A DNA stretch of 64,000 nucleotides from Bosea sp. BIWAKO-01 (GTDB lineage Bacteria > Pseudomonadota > Alphaproteobacteria > Rhizobiales > Beijerinckiaceae). A model generated the notes under the pieces. It was given only the letters and a program-made list of their open reading frames with translations, was not told where the DNA came from and searched no databases. The stretch lies in contig NZ_BCQA01000001.1 of assembly GCF_001748145.1 (NCBI RefSeq), positions 1-64,000 of the forward strand, read 5' to 3'. The stretch's first letter is position 1; each line of letters begins with the position of its first letter. The position numbers and the translations under genes were made by a program. Shown here one piece after another: positions 8,522-18,503 of the stretch.

Positions 8522-9871
8522 TCAGGCCGTCTTTTGCAGCGGCTCCTGCTGGTCGAATTGGCTCGGCACCGGATCCAGCCCCAGGCGCTGGCGCAAGGAG
8601 CCCTCGCCATACTCCGTCCTGAACAGGCCGCGCTTCTGCAGCAATGGCACGACCTCGCTGGTGAAGAGCGAAAACTGGCTCGGCAGGATCGGCGGCATGA
8701 CGTTGAAGCCGTCGGCCGCGCCCGAGACGAACCAGTCCTCGATCACGTCGGCGATCTGCTCGGGCGTGCCGGTCGCGGTGAAATGCCCACGCGCTCCGGC
8801 AAGGCTGTGCAGCAACCCGCGCAGCGTCGGCCGCTCGCGCCCGACCAGGGCGGTGATCGCCTGCGCCCGGCTGCGCGAGGCCTGTACCTGCGAGGGATCG
8901 GGAAAATCTTCGACCGACAGGACCTGGTCGAGCTTCAGATGCGAGAAATCATGACCGCCGAAGCGGTTCGACAGGCGCGACAGGCCGACGGTCGGGTGGG
9001 ACAGCTCGTTCAGCTCCTCCCAGACCCGCCTCGCCTCCGCCTCGGTCGAGCCGATCGCGGCGCTGATCCCGGGCAGGATGACGATCTGGTCGCCCCGGCG
9101 GCCGAGCACGCGGGCTTGCGTCTTGATGTCGGAATAGAAGGCGATGGCGCTCTCCTTGGTGAGATGCGCGGTGAAGATCGCCTCGGCATAGCGGGCCGCG
9201 AACGCACGGCCATCGGTGGAGGCGCCCGCCTGGACGAAGACGGGCCGCCCCTGCGGCGAGCGTGGGATGTTCAGCGCTCCGGCGACGCCGAAATGCGTGC
9301 CACGGTGATCGGCGCGGCGGATCCGGTCGGGCCTGGCGAAATGCCCGGTCTCGCGGTCGTCGATGATCGCGTCCTGTGCCCAACTGTCCCAGAGCTTCGA
9401 GGCGACCTCGACGAACTCATGCGCCCGCTCATAGCGCTGGTCGATCCCGGCCTGCCGCTCCTGGCCAAAGTTCCCCGCAGCCGCCGGCGCCCAGGAGGTC
9501 ACGATGTTCCAGCCGATGCGGCCGCCGCTGAGATGGTCGAGCGAGGCGAGCTGGCGGGCGAGATTATAGGGCTCGCTATAGGTCGTCGAAGCCGTCGCGA
9601 TCAGCCCGATGCGCTCGGTCAGCGCCGAGAGTGCGCCGAGCAGGGTCAGCGGTTCGAGTTCGCCGCGCGCCGCGTGCTCCAGCTCGTCGCCCAGCGCGAC
9701 ATGATCGGCGAAGAAGACGGAATCGAGTTTTGCCGCCTCGGCCGCCAGCGCCAGGTCGCGGTAATAGGAGACGTCGGTCAGCGCCCGCTGCGTCGAGCCG
9801 TCGTGACGCCAGGCCGCCTCGTGATGGCCGCGACCGTTGATGAAGAGATTGAGGTGAAGTTCACGAGTCAT
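8522..9871 (-). CDS. LLM-class flavin-dependent monooxygenase (NtaA/SnaA/DszA family)
   Basis: A 449-residue FMNH2-dependent monooxygenase of the bacterial-luciferase-like fold. It shows the family features FFADHVALGDE near residue 54, the SGGRIGWNIVTS segment that helps bind flavin and phosphate, and a long insertion typical of the NtaA/SnaA/DszA subgroup, as opposed to the shorter SsuD. It sits 23 bases downstream of an Ssu-type ATPase gene and is the last gene of that operon. It probably oxidises an imported organosulfur or sulfonate compound to release sulfite. The separate flavin reductase it would need is not in the window. Confidence 0.88.
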   Translation of the reverse strand: MTRELHLNLFINGRGHHEAAWRHDGSTQRALTDVSYYRDLALAAEAAKLDSVFFADHVALGDELEHAARGELEPLTLLGALSALTERIGLIATASTTYSEPYNLARQLASLDHLSGGRIGWNIVTSWAPAAAGNFGQERQAGIDQRYERAHEFVEVASKLWDSWAQDAIIDDRETGHFARPDRIRRADHRGTHFGVAGALNIPRSPQGRPVFVQAGASTDGRAFAARYAEAIFTAHLTKESAIAFYSDIKTQARVLGRRGDQIVILPGISAAIGSTEAEARRVWEELNELSHPTVGLSRLSNRFGGHDFSHLKLDQVLSVEDFPDPSQVQASRSRAQAITALVGRERPTLRGLLHSLAGARGHFTATGTPEQIADVIEDWFVSGAADGFNVMPPILPSQFSLFTSEVVPLLQKRGLFRTEYGEGSLRQRLGLDPVPSQFDQQEPLQKTA

Positions 9872-9894
9872 GGGTTCGCTCTCTCGGGTGGCGG

Positions 9895-10638
9895 TCAGAT
9901 GGGGTCGGTGACGCCGAGCGCGGCGAGGAGTTCGCCACGCAGCGCAGCAAAGCCCGGGTGCCTGGCGCGCGGGTGGGCCAGGGAAACCGGCTGGTCGAGG
10001 GTGATGCGTCCCTCGTCGATGACGAGTACGCGATCGGCGAGCTTGATCGCTTCGTCGACGTCATGGGTGACGAGCAGGACCGTCGGGCGATGCTGCCGGA
10101 TCAGGCGGAAGAGCAAATCGTGCATCCGGATCCGCGTCAGGGCGTCGAGTGCGCCGAAGGGCTCGTCCGCCAGAAGCAGGCGCGGCTGGCGCACCAGGGA
10201 GCGGGCGAGCGCCACCCGTTGCTGCTCGCCGCCGGAGAGCGCGTTCGGCCACGCCTCCTCCCGCCCGGAGAGGCCGACATCGGCCAGCGCCTGCCGCCCG
10301 CGAGCGTCACTGTCGGCCGCACGCAGACCGAAGACGACATTCTGCAGAACGCTCTTCCAAGGCAGCAGCCGCGAGTCCTGGAAGAGGACGGAGCGGTCGG
10401 CCGGCACCGTGAGCGTGCCCTCGCCCTCGACACCATCGTCGAGCCCGGCGATGGCGCGCAGCAGCGTGCTCTTGCCCGAGCCGCTCTTGCCGATGAGCGC
10501 AACGAACTCGCCCGCGGTGAAGCCCAGCGAGACGGGCCCGAGCACGATGCGGCCAGAGAAGCGGCGGGTGACGTCGCGCAGGCTGACCGCGAGGGCGTCC
10601 GGCTGCGGCAGGTGGAGCGGATGAGCTGAGGCGTTCAT
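9895..10638 (-). CDS. ssuB: Sulfonate/nitrate/taurine-type ABC transporter ATP-binding protein
   Basis: A 247-residue ATPase of the SsuB/TauB group, with Walker A GKSGSGKST, a Q-loop LFQDSRLLPW, signature LSGGEQQRVALARSLV and Walker B LLLADEPFGALD. The LLPW motif after the Q-loop is usual in this subfamily. It overlaps the permease stop by four bases, so the two are translationally coupled. Confidence 0.88.
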   Translation of the reverse strand: MNASAHPLHLPQPDALAVSLRDVTRRFSGRIVLGPVSLGFTAGEFVALIGKSGSGKSTLLRAIAGLDDGVEGEGTLTVPADRSVLFQDSRLLPWKSVLQNVVFGLRAADSDARGRQALADVGLSGREEAWPNALSGGEQQRVALARSLVRQPRLLLADEPFGALDALTRIRMHDLLFRLIRQHRPTVLLVTHDVDEAIKLADRVLVIDEGRITLDQPVSLAHPRARHPGFAALRGELLAALGVTDPI

Positions 10639-11519
10639 GACGCCAGCGCCTTGCGATAGGACAGCGTCTTGCGCTCCCAGGAGCGGACCGCGAAATCGGA
10701 GCCGAGGCCGAGCACCGCATAGATCGCGAGGCCGACCACGATGATGTCGGTCTGGCCATAGTCGCGGGCGCGGTTCATCAGGTAGCCGATGCCCTGGCTG
10801 GTATTGATCTGTTCGAGCACGACGAGCGCCGTCCAGCAGGTGGTCACGGCAAGACGCAGGCCGGTGAAGAAGCCGGGCAAGGCGCCGGGCAGCGCGACCT
10901 CGCGCAGGAAGGCGCTGCGCGTCAGCCCGACGCTGCGGGCGAGCTCGACATGGCGGATATCAATGCCCCGCAGCGCCGCATGGGTGTTGATGTAGATCGG
11001 TACGAAGACGCTGGAGGCGATCAGGGCGACCTTCATGGCCTCGCCGATCCCGAGCCAGAGGATCGCGAGCGGGATCAGCGCGAGCGTCGGGATCGCACGC
11101 TTGATCTGGACGAGCCCGTCAATCGAGGCCTCGCCGATCCGGCTGAGGCCGGAAGCGAGCGCCAGCAGCAGGCCGACCGCGACGCCGATGCCGAGCCCGA
11201 GATAGGCACGCCCGGCCGATGCCAGGAAATGCTCGGAAAGCGTGCCCGATTGCAGCAGCTCGAAGCCGGTGGTCAGAGCGGTCGACGGTGCCGCCAGGAA
11301 TTTCGGCGAGAGCCATCCCGTCAGCGAGGCGAGTTCCCAGAGAACGACCAGCGCGACCGGCCCGAACAGGATGGCGCCCGTCGGCAGGCGGCCCGGCGCC
11401 AGCTTCGGCAGCTTGTGCTGCACCAGCGGGACCGGATGAGCCTGCGCCGGTACGCCCGCTATGGCGGCGAAGGGCGCCGAATAGGCCGTCGCAATGAGCG
11501 CGTGGCTTTGATCAGACAT
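10635..11519 (-). CDS. ssuC: Sulfonate/nitrate/taurine-type ABC transporter permease
   Basis: A 294-residue permease with about six membrane segments and the EAA loop (ARSVGLTRSAFLREVALPGALP). ATG 11519 has GAGG six bases upstream; an upstream in-frame TTG at 11531 would overlap the preceding gene and is less likely. The unusually long, Ala/Pro-rich N-terminal tail of about 50 residues precedes the first membrane segment. It forms the importer with the neighbouring ATPase and binding protein. Confidence 0.88.
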   Translation of the reverse strand: MSDQSHALIATAYSAPFAAIAGVPAQAHPVPLVQHKLPKLAPGRLPTGAILFGPVALVVLWELASLTGWLSPKFLAAPSTALTTGFELLQSGTLSEHFLASAGRAYLGLGIGVAVGLLLALASGLSRIGEASIDGLVQIKRAIPTLALIPLAILWLGIGEAMKVALIASSVFVPIYINTHAALRGIDIRHVELARSVGLTRSAFLREVALPGALPGFFTGLRLAVTTCWTALVVLEQINTSQGIGYLMNRARDYGQTDIIVVGLAIYAVLGLGSDFAVRSWERKTLSYRKALAS

Positions 11520-11527
11520 GGACAGCC

Positions 11528-12571
11528 TCAATTGGATTTGGCGGCGATGATGTCGTCGAAGCGCAGATCGAATTCCTCGCGCGCATCGAGGCGCTTCGGC
11601 AAGTCGCCAGCCTCATGGATGACGTCGATCAAGGCCTGCTGCTTCGGGATCAGGCTGGCGAGCAGGGGAAATTCGAAGCGGCCCTCGGCTTCGACGATCC
11701 TGCGCCCATCCGCCGGCTTGAGGTTCTGGCGTTTGACGTAATAGGCCTCGACCCAGCTCTCGGCATTCGCATGCGACCAGCGGTTGGCATCGATCCAGGC
11801 CGCCACGAACTCGCGAATGGCTGCGAGCTTGGCCGGATCGTCCAGGGCCCGCTTGCTCGCATAGAGATAGGTCAGGCTCTTCGGCAGGCGATCGTTCTGC
11901 TCCTTCGGCAGGGCGCTCGCGCCGCGATCGGCAAAATCGGCGAGATAGCGCGAGAAATGCGGCTCGTTGAGCGCCGCCACATCGACCTGCCCCGTCCGCA
12001 CCGCATCCGGGAAATCGGCGGCCCGCAAGGGCACGAGCCGCACATCCTTCCTGGTCAGCCCTGCGAGCTTCAGTGCGTTCAGGACGAAGGGCTGCCGGCC
12101 TGTGCCCTCGCCATAGGCGATGCTCTTGCCGCGCAGGTCCTCCAGCGAGGCGATCTTCAGCCCAGGGCGTACGGCCAGGGAATAGTCGGTCTCCGAGGAG
12201 GTTCGCGCGGCAATGATCGGAATCTGCTCACCAGCCGCATGAGCCTGGATCGGCGGCGTGTTGCCGACGGTCGCGAGATCGAGAGCCCCCGCCCGGAAGG
12301 CCTCGAGAATGGCGGGGCCGCCGAGGAAATTGGCATAGGTCACCTGGCTCGACAGCCTGTCATGGGCCCCCGACGCCCGCATCAGGCTCTGCAGCGCCTC
12401 ATTCTGGTCGGCGACGACCAGCTTCGTGCCGGCCGGAGCTTTCGGGGGTGATGCGGGCTGCCCCTGAGCCGCCGCCAGACCGGGCATGGCGACGCAGAGC
12501 AGTAGGGACATGGCCAGGATCGTGCGGCGCCTCGCCCCTCGTGCCCCTACGGAAAGCGCATGGCTCGACAT
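11528..12571 (-). CDS. ssuA: Sulfonate ABC transporter substrate-binding protein
   Basis: A 347-residue SsuA/TauA-type periplasmic binding protein. The N-terminus has basic residues, a hydrophobic core and an AAAQ cleavage region near residue 36. The body includes the family pattern VTYANFLGGPAILEAFRAGALDLATVGNTPP, usual for aliphatic sulfonate binders. It is the first gene of the four-gene minus-strand operon (binding protein, permease, ATPase, monooxygenase). The operon is probably induced under sulfur limitation, as known Ssu systems are; the promoter region upstream holds a pair of direct repeats. Confidence 0.88.
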   Translation of the reverse strand: MSSHALSVGARGARRRTILAMSLLLCVAMPGLAAAQGQPASPPKAPAGTKLVVADQNEALQSLMRASGAHDRLSSQVTYANFLGGPAILEAFRAGALDLATVGNTPPIQAHAAGEQIPIIAARTSSETDYSLAVRPGLKIASLEDLRGKSIAYGEGTGRQPFVLNALKLAGLTRKDVRLVPLRAADFPDAVRTGQVDVAALNEPHFSRYLADFADRGASALPKEQNDRLPKSLTYLYASKRALDDPAKLAAIREFVAAWIDANRWSHANAESWVEAYYVKRQNLKPADGRRIVEAEGRFEFPLLASLIPKQQALIDVIHEAGDLPKRLDAREEFDLRFDDIIAAKSN

Positions 12572-12641
12572 GGTTGTTCCTCGCTCGGTTCGCTGCGGAT
12601 CACGGATGAATGTCGTGACCGGCCGTCGAAATACTGGCGAA

Positions 12642-12674
12642 GAAACGTTCTTTTAGTCAAACAGAATGTTCTTT
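12642..12674. promoter_or_regulatory. Two direct repeats in the sulfonate operon promoter region
   Basis: GAAACGTTCTTT (12642-12653) and AGAATGTTCTTT (12663-12674) share the core GTTCTTT and are spaced exactly 21 bases start to start, two helical turns. They lie in the AT-rich part of the 403-base gap upstream of the sulfonate operon, 71-103 bases before its start codon. The arrangement suits a dimeric activator or repressor. The rest of the gap (12572-12974) holds no recognisable gene. Confidence 0.4.
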
Positions 12675-12974
12675 CTAAAATACAACAAAACCGCGAACGG
12701 CATTCTCCTGGAGCTGCACATGCGAGAACGCTGCTGCTCGGCGAAAAATTCTGTCTCCGGGAAGGCGATGACAGAGCAAAACGTTCGCTGCCGCTGCAGA
12801 GGCACTGCCAGTATTGCGGGGCACCGGAAACGGCGATCGACGCCTGCCGGCCGAAACCCAATCGGGGATGCCGATCCGGGGTGCCGTGCGAAGCCGCGAG
12901 GTCGCCTTGCGGGTTATGCCGAGAGCGCCGATCAGGTTATCGCTGGTGAGACGAGACCCAACAGCGAACCGGAC

Positions 12975-13457
12975 ATGGGCACAGAGATTGAACGCAAATT
13001 CCTCGTCATCGGCGACGACTGGAGGGAGAAAGCTGGCCCGGGGCAGCCCCTGCGCCAGGGCTATCTTACGCCGAAGGGCGCGACCAGCGTCCGCATCCGC
13101 TGTGCCGCCGAGGAGGCGTTCCTGACCATCAAGGGGGAGACGCATGGTCTGGCCCGCCCGGAATTCGAATACGAAATCCCCGTCGCCGAAGCCGAGGAGA
13201 TGCTGCGGACACTCTGCATCGGTCCACCCCTCGAAAAGATGCGATACAGGGTCGAGCATGGTGGGCTGACCTGGGACGTGGATGTGTTCTCAGGCCGCCA
13301 TACGGGGCTTGTCCTCGCCGAGGTCGAACTGACCGAGGCCGCTCAGCATGTCGACCTTCCGTCCTGGGTGGAGGCCGAAGTCACGCACGATCCCCGCTAC
13401 AGAAATGCGGCGCTGGCCGAGGGGGACGTTCCCCCTCCCGGTTCCCGAATACCCTGA
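12975..13457 (+). CDS. CYTH domain protein (triphosphate tunnel metalloenzyme)
   Basis: A 160-residue CYTH protein. The diagnostic ExExK motif is right at the N-terminus (E4-I-E6-R-K8), followed by alternating charged strands such as SVRIR, FLTIKGE, RPEFEYEIP, KMRYRV and LVLAEVEL that line the triphosphate tunnel. Bacterial homologues hydrolyse inorganic triphosphate or act as class IV adenylate cyclases; the short single-domain form here fits tripolyphosphatase better, but this is not proven. I chose ATG 12975 because it places the motif at the start; the open frame runs on to 12666 with unrelated sequence. Confidence 0.88.
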   Translation: MGTEIERKFLVIGDDWREKAGPGQPLRQGYLTPKGATSVRIRCAAEEAFLTIKGETHGLARPEFEYEIPVAEAEEMLRTLCIGPPLEKMRYRVEHGGLTWDVDVFSGRHTGLVLAEVELTEAAQHVDLPSWVEAEVTHDPRYRNAALAEGDVPPPGSRIP

Positions 13458-13581
13458 GTTCGGCCCGCCACGGCCTTTCGATCAAGCTCTGGTCGGGGGC
13501 GGCCAGTCGAAGGCCCACTCAGGCGTGGCTCCGCTCATTGATGAATCCAGGATATGACTTCATGCGGTTTATGCCGCCTAA

Positions 13582-14643
<1,062 letters not shown>

Positions 14644-14675
14644 GCGCCGGCACGGTACCCGTACGGAACGGCTCC

Positions 14676-15980
14676 ATGAGCAACGACATCGAAGCCAAGG
14701 CGCTTGCCTGCGCCGCCGACCGATTGCGCCCCGATGCGGCCGGCCAGCCCTGGCGGGTGCTCGGCGTGCTCAGCGCATTGATGGGGTTCGCGTCGATCTC
14801 GACCGACCTTTATCTGCCTGCCATGCCGGAGATGGCGCGCGCGCTTCACGCCGATACCGGGCTGATCGAGTTCACGGTCTCGGGCTTCCTGATCGGCTTC
14901 AGCCTCGGCCAGCTGTTCTGGGGCCCGATCAGCGACCGCTTCGGCCGACGCCGGCCGGTGGCGATCGGCCTCGTGCTCTTCGTCATCGGCTCGGCCGGTT
15001 GCGCGCTTTCCGGCAGCGCCGAAGCGATGATCGGCTGGCGCATCGTCCAGGCCGTCGGCGCCTGCGCCGGGGTGGTGCTGGGCCGTGCCATGGTCCGCGA
15101 CCTCTATGACGGTGCACGCACGGCGCAGATGCTCTCGACGCTGATGACCGTGATGGCGATTGCGCCATTGCTCGGCCCGCTCCTCGGCGGCCAGATCCTC
15201 AGCCTTGCCGGCTGGCGCGCGATCTTCCTCGTGCTCGTCGCCCTGGGCCTTGCCGCCCTGGCCGCGGTCCTCATGCTGCCGGAGACCCTGCCGCCGGAGC
15301 AGCGCAGCCATGAACCGCTGGCGCGCGCCTTCCTGGGCTACGGCGCGCTGCTGCGCCAGCGCCGGCTGCTCGGCTATGCCGGGGCCGGCGGCTTCTTCTA
15401 TGGCGGCATCTACGCCTACATCGCCGGCACGCCCTTCGCCTATATCGGCTATCACCATGTCCCGCCCACGCTCTATGGCGCGCTGTTCGGCGTCGGCATC
15501 CTCGGCATCATGGCGACCAACCTGCTCAATGCCCGCCTGGTGCCGCGCTTCGGCAGCGACCGGCTGCTGCGCTTCGGCACAGGGCTGGCGGCAGGCGCCG
15601 GCCTGCTTCTCGCGATTGCGGCGAAGGGCGATCTCGGCGGGCTCTGGGGGCTGGTGCTACCGCTCTTCCTGTTCATTTCCGCGACCGGCTTCATCGTCGC
15701 CAATTCGATCGCAGGTGCCATGGCCGGCCACCCCCAACGCGCCGGCACCGTGTCTGCCCTGGCAGGGGCGCTGCATTACGGCAGCGGCATCCTCGGCTCC
15801 GCGCTGGTCGGCAGCTTTGCCGACGGCACGGCATGGCCGCTCGGCTGGGTGGTCGGGCTCATGGGCCTGGGCAGCTTCGCCTGCACCCTGTTGATCGGAA
15901 ACCGGCGCGGCCCTGAGCGCACGGCCGCAAGCGGTGCCTCTGACGTCAGTTCAGCACGCCGGCACGACGCGACGGCGTAG
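14676..15980 (+). CDS. Bcr/CflA-type multidrug efflux MFS transporter
   Basis: A 434-residue major-facilitator protein with about 12 membrane helices. The first helix region STDLYLPAMPEMARALHAD and the loop GPISDRFGRRRPV (motif A) are characteristic of the Bcr/CflA drug-resistance group. Helix 5 contains RAMVRDLYDG. It exports small hydrophobic compounds by proton antiport. It follows the aldo/keto reductase closely, which suggests a detoxification pair. Confidence 0.9.
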   Translation: MSNDIEAKALACAADRLRPDAAGQPWRVLGVLSALMGFASISTDLYLPAMPEMARALHADTGLIEFTVSGFLIGFSLGQLFWGPISDRFGRRRPVAIGLVLFVIGSAGCALSGSAEAMIGWRIVQAVGACAGVVLGRAMVRDLYDGARTAQMLSTLMTVMAIAPLLGPLLGGQILSLAGWRAIFLVLVALGLAALAAVLMLPETLPPEQRSHEPLARAFLGYGALLRQRRLLGYAGAGGFFYGGIYAYIAGTPFAYIGYHHVPPTLYGALFGVGILGIMATNLLNARLVPRFGSDRLLRFGTGLAAGAGLLLAIAAKGDLGGLWGLVLPLFLFISATGFIVANSIAGAMAGHPQRAGTVSALAGALHYGSGILGSALVGSFADGTAWPLGWVVGLMGLGSFACTLLIGNRRGPERTAASGASDVSSARRHDATA

Positions 15981-16018
15981 AGCGCCATCATCTCGGACAA
16001 GCGAGGATCAGGCTTCCC

Positions 16019-16693
16019 TTACGCGTTGAGCCTTGTGACCGTCGCGGTGGTCATCGGCAAATTCAGCCGTTGCGCAGCAAGCACCACCTCGAGGCGGTTG
16101 CGCGCATTCAGCTTGGCCATCAGGTTGGTCATATAGCCCTTGATGGTCTTGTCGCTGAGCGATAGCTCGCGGGCAATCTCGCTGTTGCGTTTTCCGAGCA
16201 GCAGCAATTTGACGATCTGCTCCTCGCGGACGCTGAGCCTGTTGCTGATCGCCTTCTGCCGTTCGAGGGCCTTGTCTTTCAAGGCACCGATCACCTTGGT
16301 CGCGAAGGCGGGCGTGACATAGACATCGCCGTGCTGCGCCGCCTGAAGGGCCTGGAACAGATCCTCGCCTGGGCTGCCTTTCAGGACATAGCCCTTGGCC
16401 CCGGCGTCCAGGGCCCGGATCGCATCCTCGGGGCTTGTCGAGGCGGTGAACACGATGATCTTCGTCTCGGGAGCGATCTTCAACGCATCCGCAATCGCCT
16501 GGAAGACATCGCCCGCCATATTGAGATCGACGATCATCTCACCAGGGCGGTGCGTCCTGACAATCGAGACGATATCCTCCGCGACGTTCCCGGTCGCGGC
16601 GAGCGCGAAACCGCCCCATCGTTTCAGCAGTGCACCGATCCCCTCCATCAACAAGGGGTGGTCGTCGACAATAGCAACCGCGCGGTCCGGCAT
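16019..16693 (-). CDS. LuxR/NarL-family response regulator
   Basis: A 224-residue two-domain response regulator. The receiver domain (about 1-120) has the acidic pair AIVDDHP, the phospho-acceptor Asp in MIVDLNMAG, a Thr in VFTAS and a Lys in GYVLKG. The DNA-binding domain (about 155-220) has the LuxR pattern LSVREEQIVKLLLLGKRNSEIA...DKTIKGYMTNLMAKL. No histidine kinase gene is near, so it is an orphan in this window. ATG 16693 has AGAGG upstream. Confidence 0.9.
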   Translation of the reverse strand: MPDRAVAIVDDHPLLMEGIGALLKRWGGFALAATGNVAEDIVSIVRTHRPGEMIVDLNMAGDVFQAIADALKIAPETKIIVFTASTSPEDAIRALDAGAKGYVLKGSPGEDLFQALQAAQHGDVYVTPAFATKVIGALKDKALERQKAISNRLSVREEQIVKLLLLGKRNSEIARELSLSDKTIKGYMTNLMAKLNARNRLEVVLAAQRLNLPMTTATVTRLNA

Positions 16694-16930
16694 GATCCCA
16701 GAACCTCTGTACTGTGCTTCACCTCCCCAGGCCGAGGGAATGGTTGCTTAGTCAACGCTCCTTGTAAATGCTAAAAAAACCGAAACATTATCGAATTATC
16801 GTGATCCGGAAGCGGAGCAGGAAGCCGGGCTGGCAGGAGTTCGATCATGGCTCCGCGATCTTCCGCCCTGCTGCCCCGGCGCTGCGATGATCAGGGCAGC
16901 AATCACACCTCAGTTTGCGCCAGGATAAAC

Positions 16931-16975
16931 TTGGAGGCGAGAATTCATCGAGATTTGGCCTCCAATTTGTACTAT
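16931..16975 (+). promoter_or_regulatory. Inverted repeat and possible promoter ahead of a small lipoprotein gene
   Basis: TTGGAGGC (16931-16938) and GCCTCCAA (16958-16965) form an 8-bp inverted repeat in the 320-base gap upstream of the small lipoprotein gene. A -10-like TACTAT (16970-16975) follows. The repeat could be an operator or an RNA stem. The earlier part of the gap (16694-16930) shows nothing else. Confidence 0.35.
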
Positions 16976-17013
16976 GATGGAGGGGTGGGGACCTACTCAA
17001 CGAGGGCTGCGCG

Positions 17014-17139
17014 ATGAAAACACTCCTGATCCTGGCTGTTTCAGTGGCGCTGTCTGGCGTCGGTGGATGCGCCTATTACGGCAAGGGCAAAGCTCCTCCG
17101 CCGGCTCCCGCGGCAACTCCGATCGTCACCAAGGGCTGA
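17014..17139 (+). CDS. Small lipoprotein, 41 residues
   Basis: ATG 17014 opens a 41-residue frame that starts MKTLLILAVSVALSGVGGC. This is a basic start, a hydrophobic core and a lipobox-like VGGC, so Cys19 would be lipidated by the Lgt/Lsp pathway. The mature part is only about 23 residues and Pro/Ala-rich (KAPPPAPAATP). A hairpin terminator follows 22 bases after the stop, and a plausible promoter precedes it, so it looks like a free-standing transcription unit. It resembles entericidin-like and other tiny alphaproteobacterial lipoproteins in form, but I cannot name a family. Confidence 0.65.
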   Translation: MKTLLILAVSVALSGVGGCAYYGKGKAPPPAPAATPIVTKG

Positions 17140-17161
17140 CACGCCAAGCCAATATGTCAGG

Positions 17162-17186
17162 GAACGGCCGGATCAACTGGCCGTTC
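17162..17186 (+). terminator. Hairpin terminator after the small lipoprotein gene
   Basis: GAACGGCC (17162-17169) and GGCCGTTC (17179-17186) form a perfect 8-bp stem with a 9-base loop, followed by TCTTCTC. It lies 22 bases after the lipoprotein stop codon. Confidence 0.65.
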
Positions 17187-17346
17187 TCTTCTCACAAGAC
17201 TTGCCAGCCCTGCCCTCCTTGCCAGCCCGACTCTCGTTACTGGTAGCGGGCGATGGGCGGCGACTGGTGCGAGGCCGCACTCCTGGGGCGCCCGCTGATA
17301 GGGCTCCGAGTGTAAGGCCGGGCTCCACTTTCTCCAGACAGATGCT

Positions 17347-18216
17347 TTATTTCGGAGCGGCGGAATTCACCTGCGGAAACAGCCGGGCGAGCGCCGCCTG
17401 GTCGAGATGCGGGACGAGCAGCGTCTTGAATGCGTAGTCGACCTGTTCATACTCGACCTTGCAGCCGCTGGCGCGTTCGGCCGGCAGCACGCCCTTGTCG
17501 ATCAGCGCCTTGTAGCGGACGGGGTCGTATCCGTAGGCGAGGCAAAGCACGTTGTACACGCGCTGCAGCGGAGTGCTGTGAACATCGGCGAATGTCTGCC
17601 CGTCGACCGGGCCGCCCCGCATCCGCCTGAGCCTCTTGAAGCTGTGGACGCCCGCCTCGTTGAGGTAGCAATAGACGATGCCGGCGATCAGGCCATAGGC
17701 ATCAGCCTTGTAAAGGTTGAGTTCCACGTAGGACGCGACGAAATCGGCGGCGTCCTCCTCATTCCCCAGCACCGGAACCTTCAGATAGTCGAAGATCGCG
17801 TGCCCCCCTTCGTGAAGGAACAGGTCGATGACTGGCCCGACAAGAGCATCGTTCTCACTCACCCAATCGGGCCGCTTGGGATTGCGCGCGATGTCGAGGA
17901 CATACGCGACATACTCGTAGCAGATCGTGATCTCGTCATTCTCGAACCAGGCATCGATCTCGCCGTCGCAGCCCTTCGCCTTCAGCGTCAATGGCCTCGG
18001 AAGCCGGAAAAGCCGGTAAAATTCGGACGCCTTCTCGAGTGCCTGCCTTTCGCGCAGGCGATCGAGGACTGGCTGATGCGCCGGGTTCTTCGGCGCCTCG
18101 TAGATGGTGGTGACGACAGGCGCGGGCACGGCCGGCTGCGCGGACACCGCTCCGGTCACGCTCAAAGCCAGGCCGAAAGCGCACAGGCCGAATGACCGTC
18201 TGGAGGCTGGCCTCAT
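17347..18216 (-). CDS. DUF4344-type putative exported metallopeptidase
   Basis: A 289-residue secreted protein. A signal peptide covers about residues 1-27 (ASRRS start, hydrophobic core, VSAQ). In the middle lies a zinc-peptidase-like helix, HEGGH, followed within 20 residues by NEEDAADFVASY, where a further acidic ligand is expected. This arrangement is typical of the DUF4344 family of putative metallopeptidases. Four or more Cys residues (KGCDGE, ICYEY, VYCYL, LCLAYG, SGCKVE) could form disulfides in the periplasm. Substrate and role are unknown. Confidence 0.82.
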   Translation of the reverse strand: MRPASRRSFGLCAFGLALSVTGAVSAQPAVPAPVVTTIYEAPKNPAHQPVLDRLRERQALEKASEFYRLFRLPRPLTLKAKGCDGEIDAWFENDEITICYEYVAYVLDIARNPKRPDWVSENDALVGPVIDLFLHEGGHAIFDYLKVPVLGNEEDAADFVASYVELNLYKADAYGLIAGIVYCYLNEAGVHSFKRLRRMRGGPVDGQTFADVHSTPLQRVYNVLCLAYGYDPVRYKALIDKGVLPAERASGCKVEYEQVDYAFKTLLVPHLDQAALARLFPQVNSAAPK

Positions 18217-18503
18217 GGCGGCTCCCCTTGCTGATGCGACCGATCAGGTAGATGCCAGCCTATCCCAGAAGACGTGCCTGGGGGAGAGCGTCTGAGCTGT
18301 CGTCAGGTCGCCTGTGACTTCGGATGAGACGGCCGGGTCTCGATCGGGACGGCTCCTCGGCCTTGCCCGGCATCGCTGCGCCTTGGCACGGGAGGATACG
18401 TGAGCCGGAATAACCGTAATGTGTCTTTCGCCCCATCGAACCGGCCTTCCCGCCTCCGCGATGATCTGCCCATACTCATGGGGTGGGTTGCAGGGGGTAT
18501 GAG

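Noticed and set aside
8534..10624. A long plus-strand frame across the flavin monooxygenase and ATPase genes
   Set aside because: It crosses two well-supported genes in antisense and has no recognisable domain.
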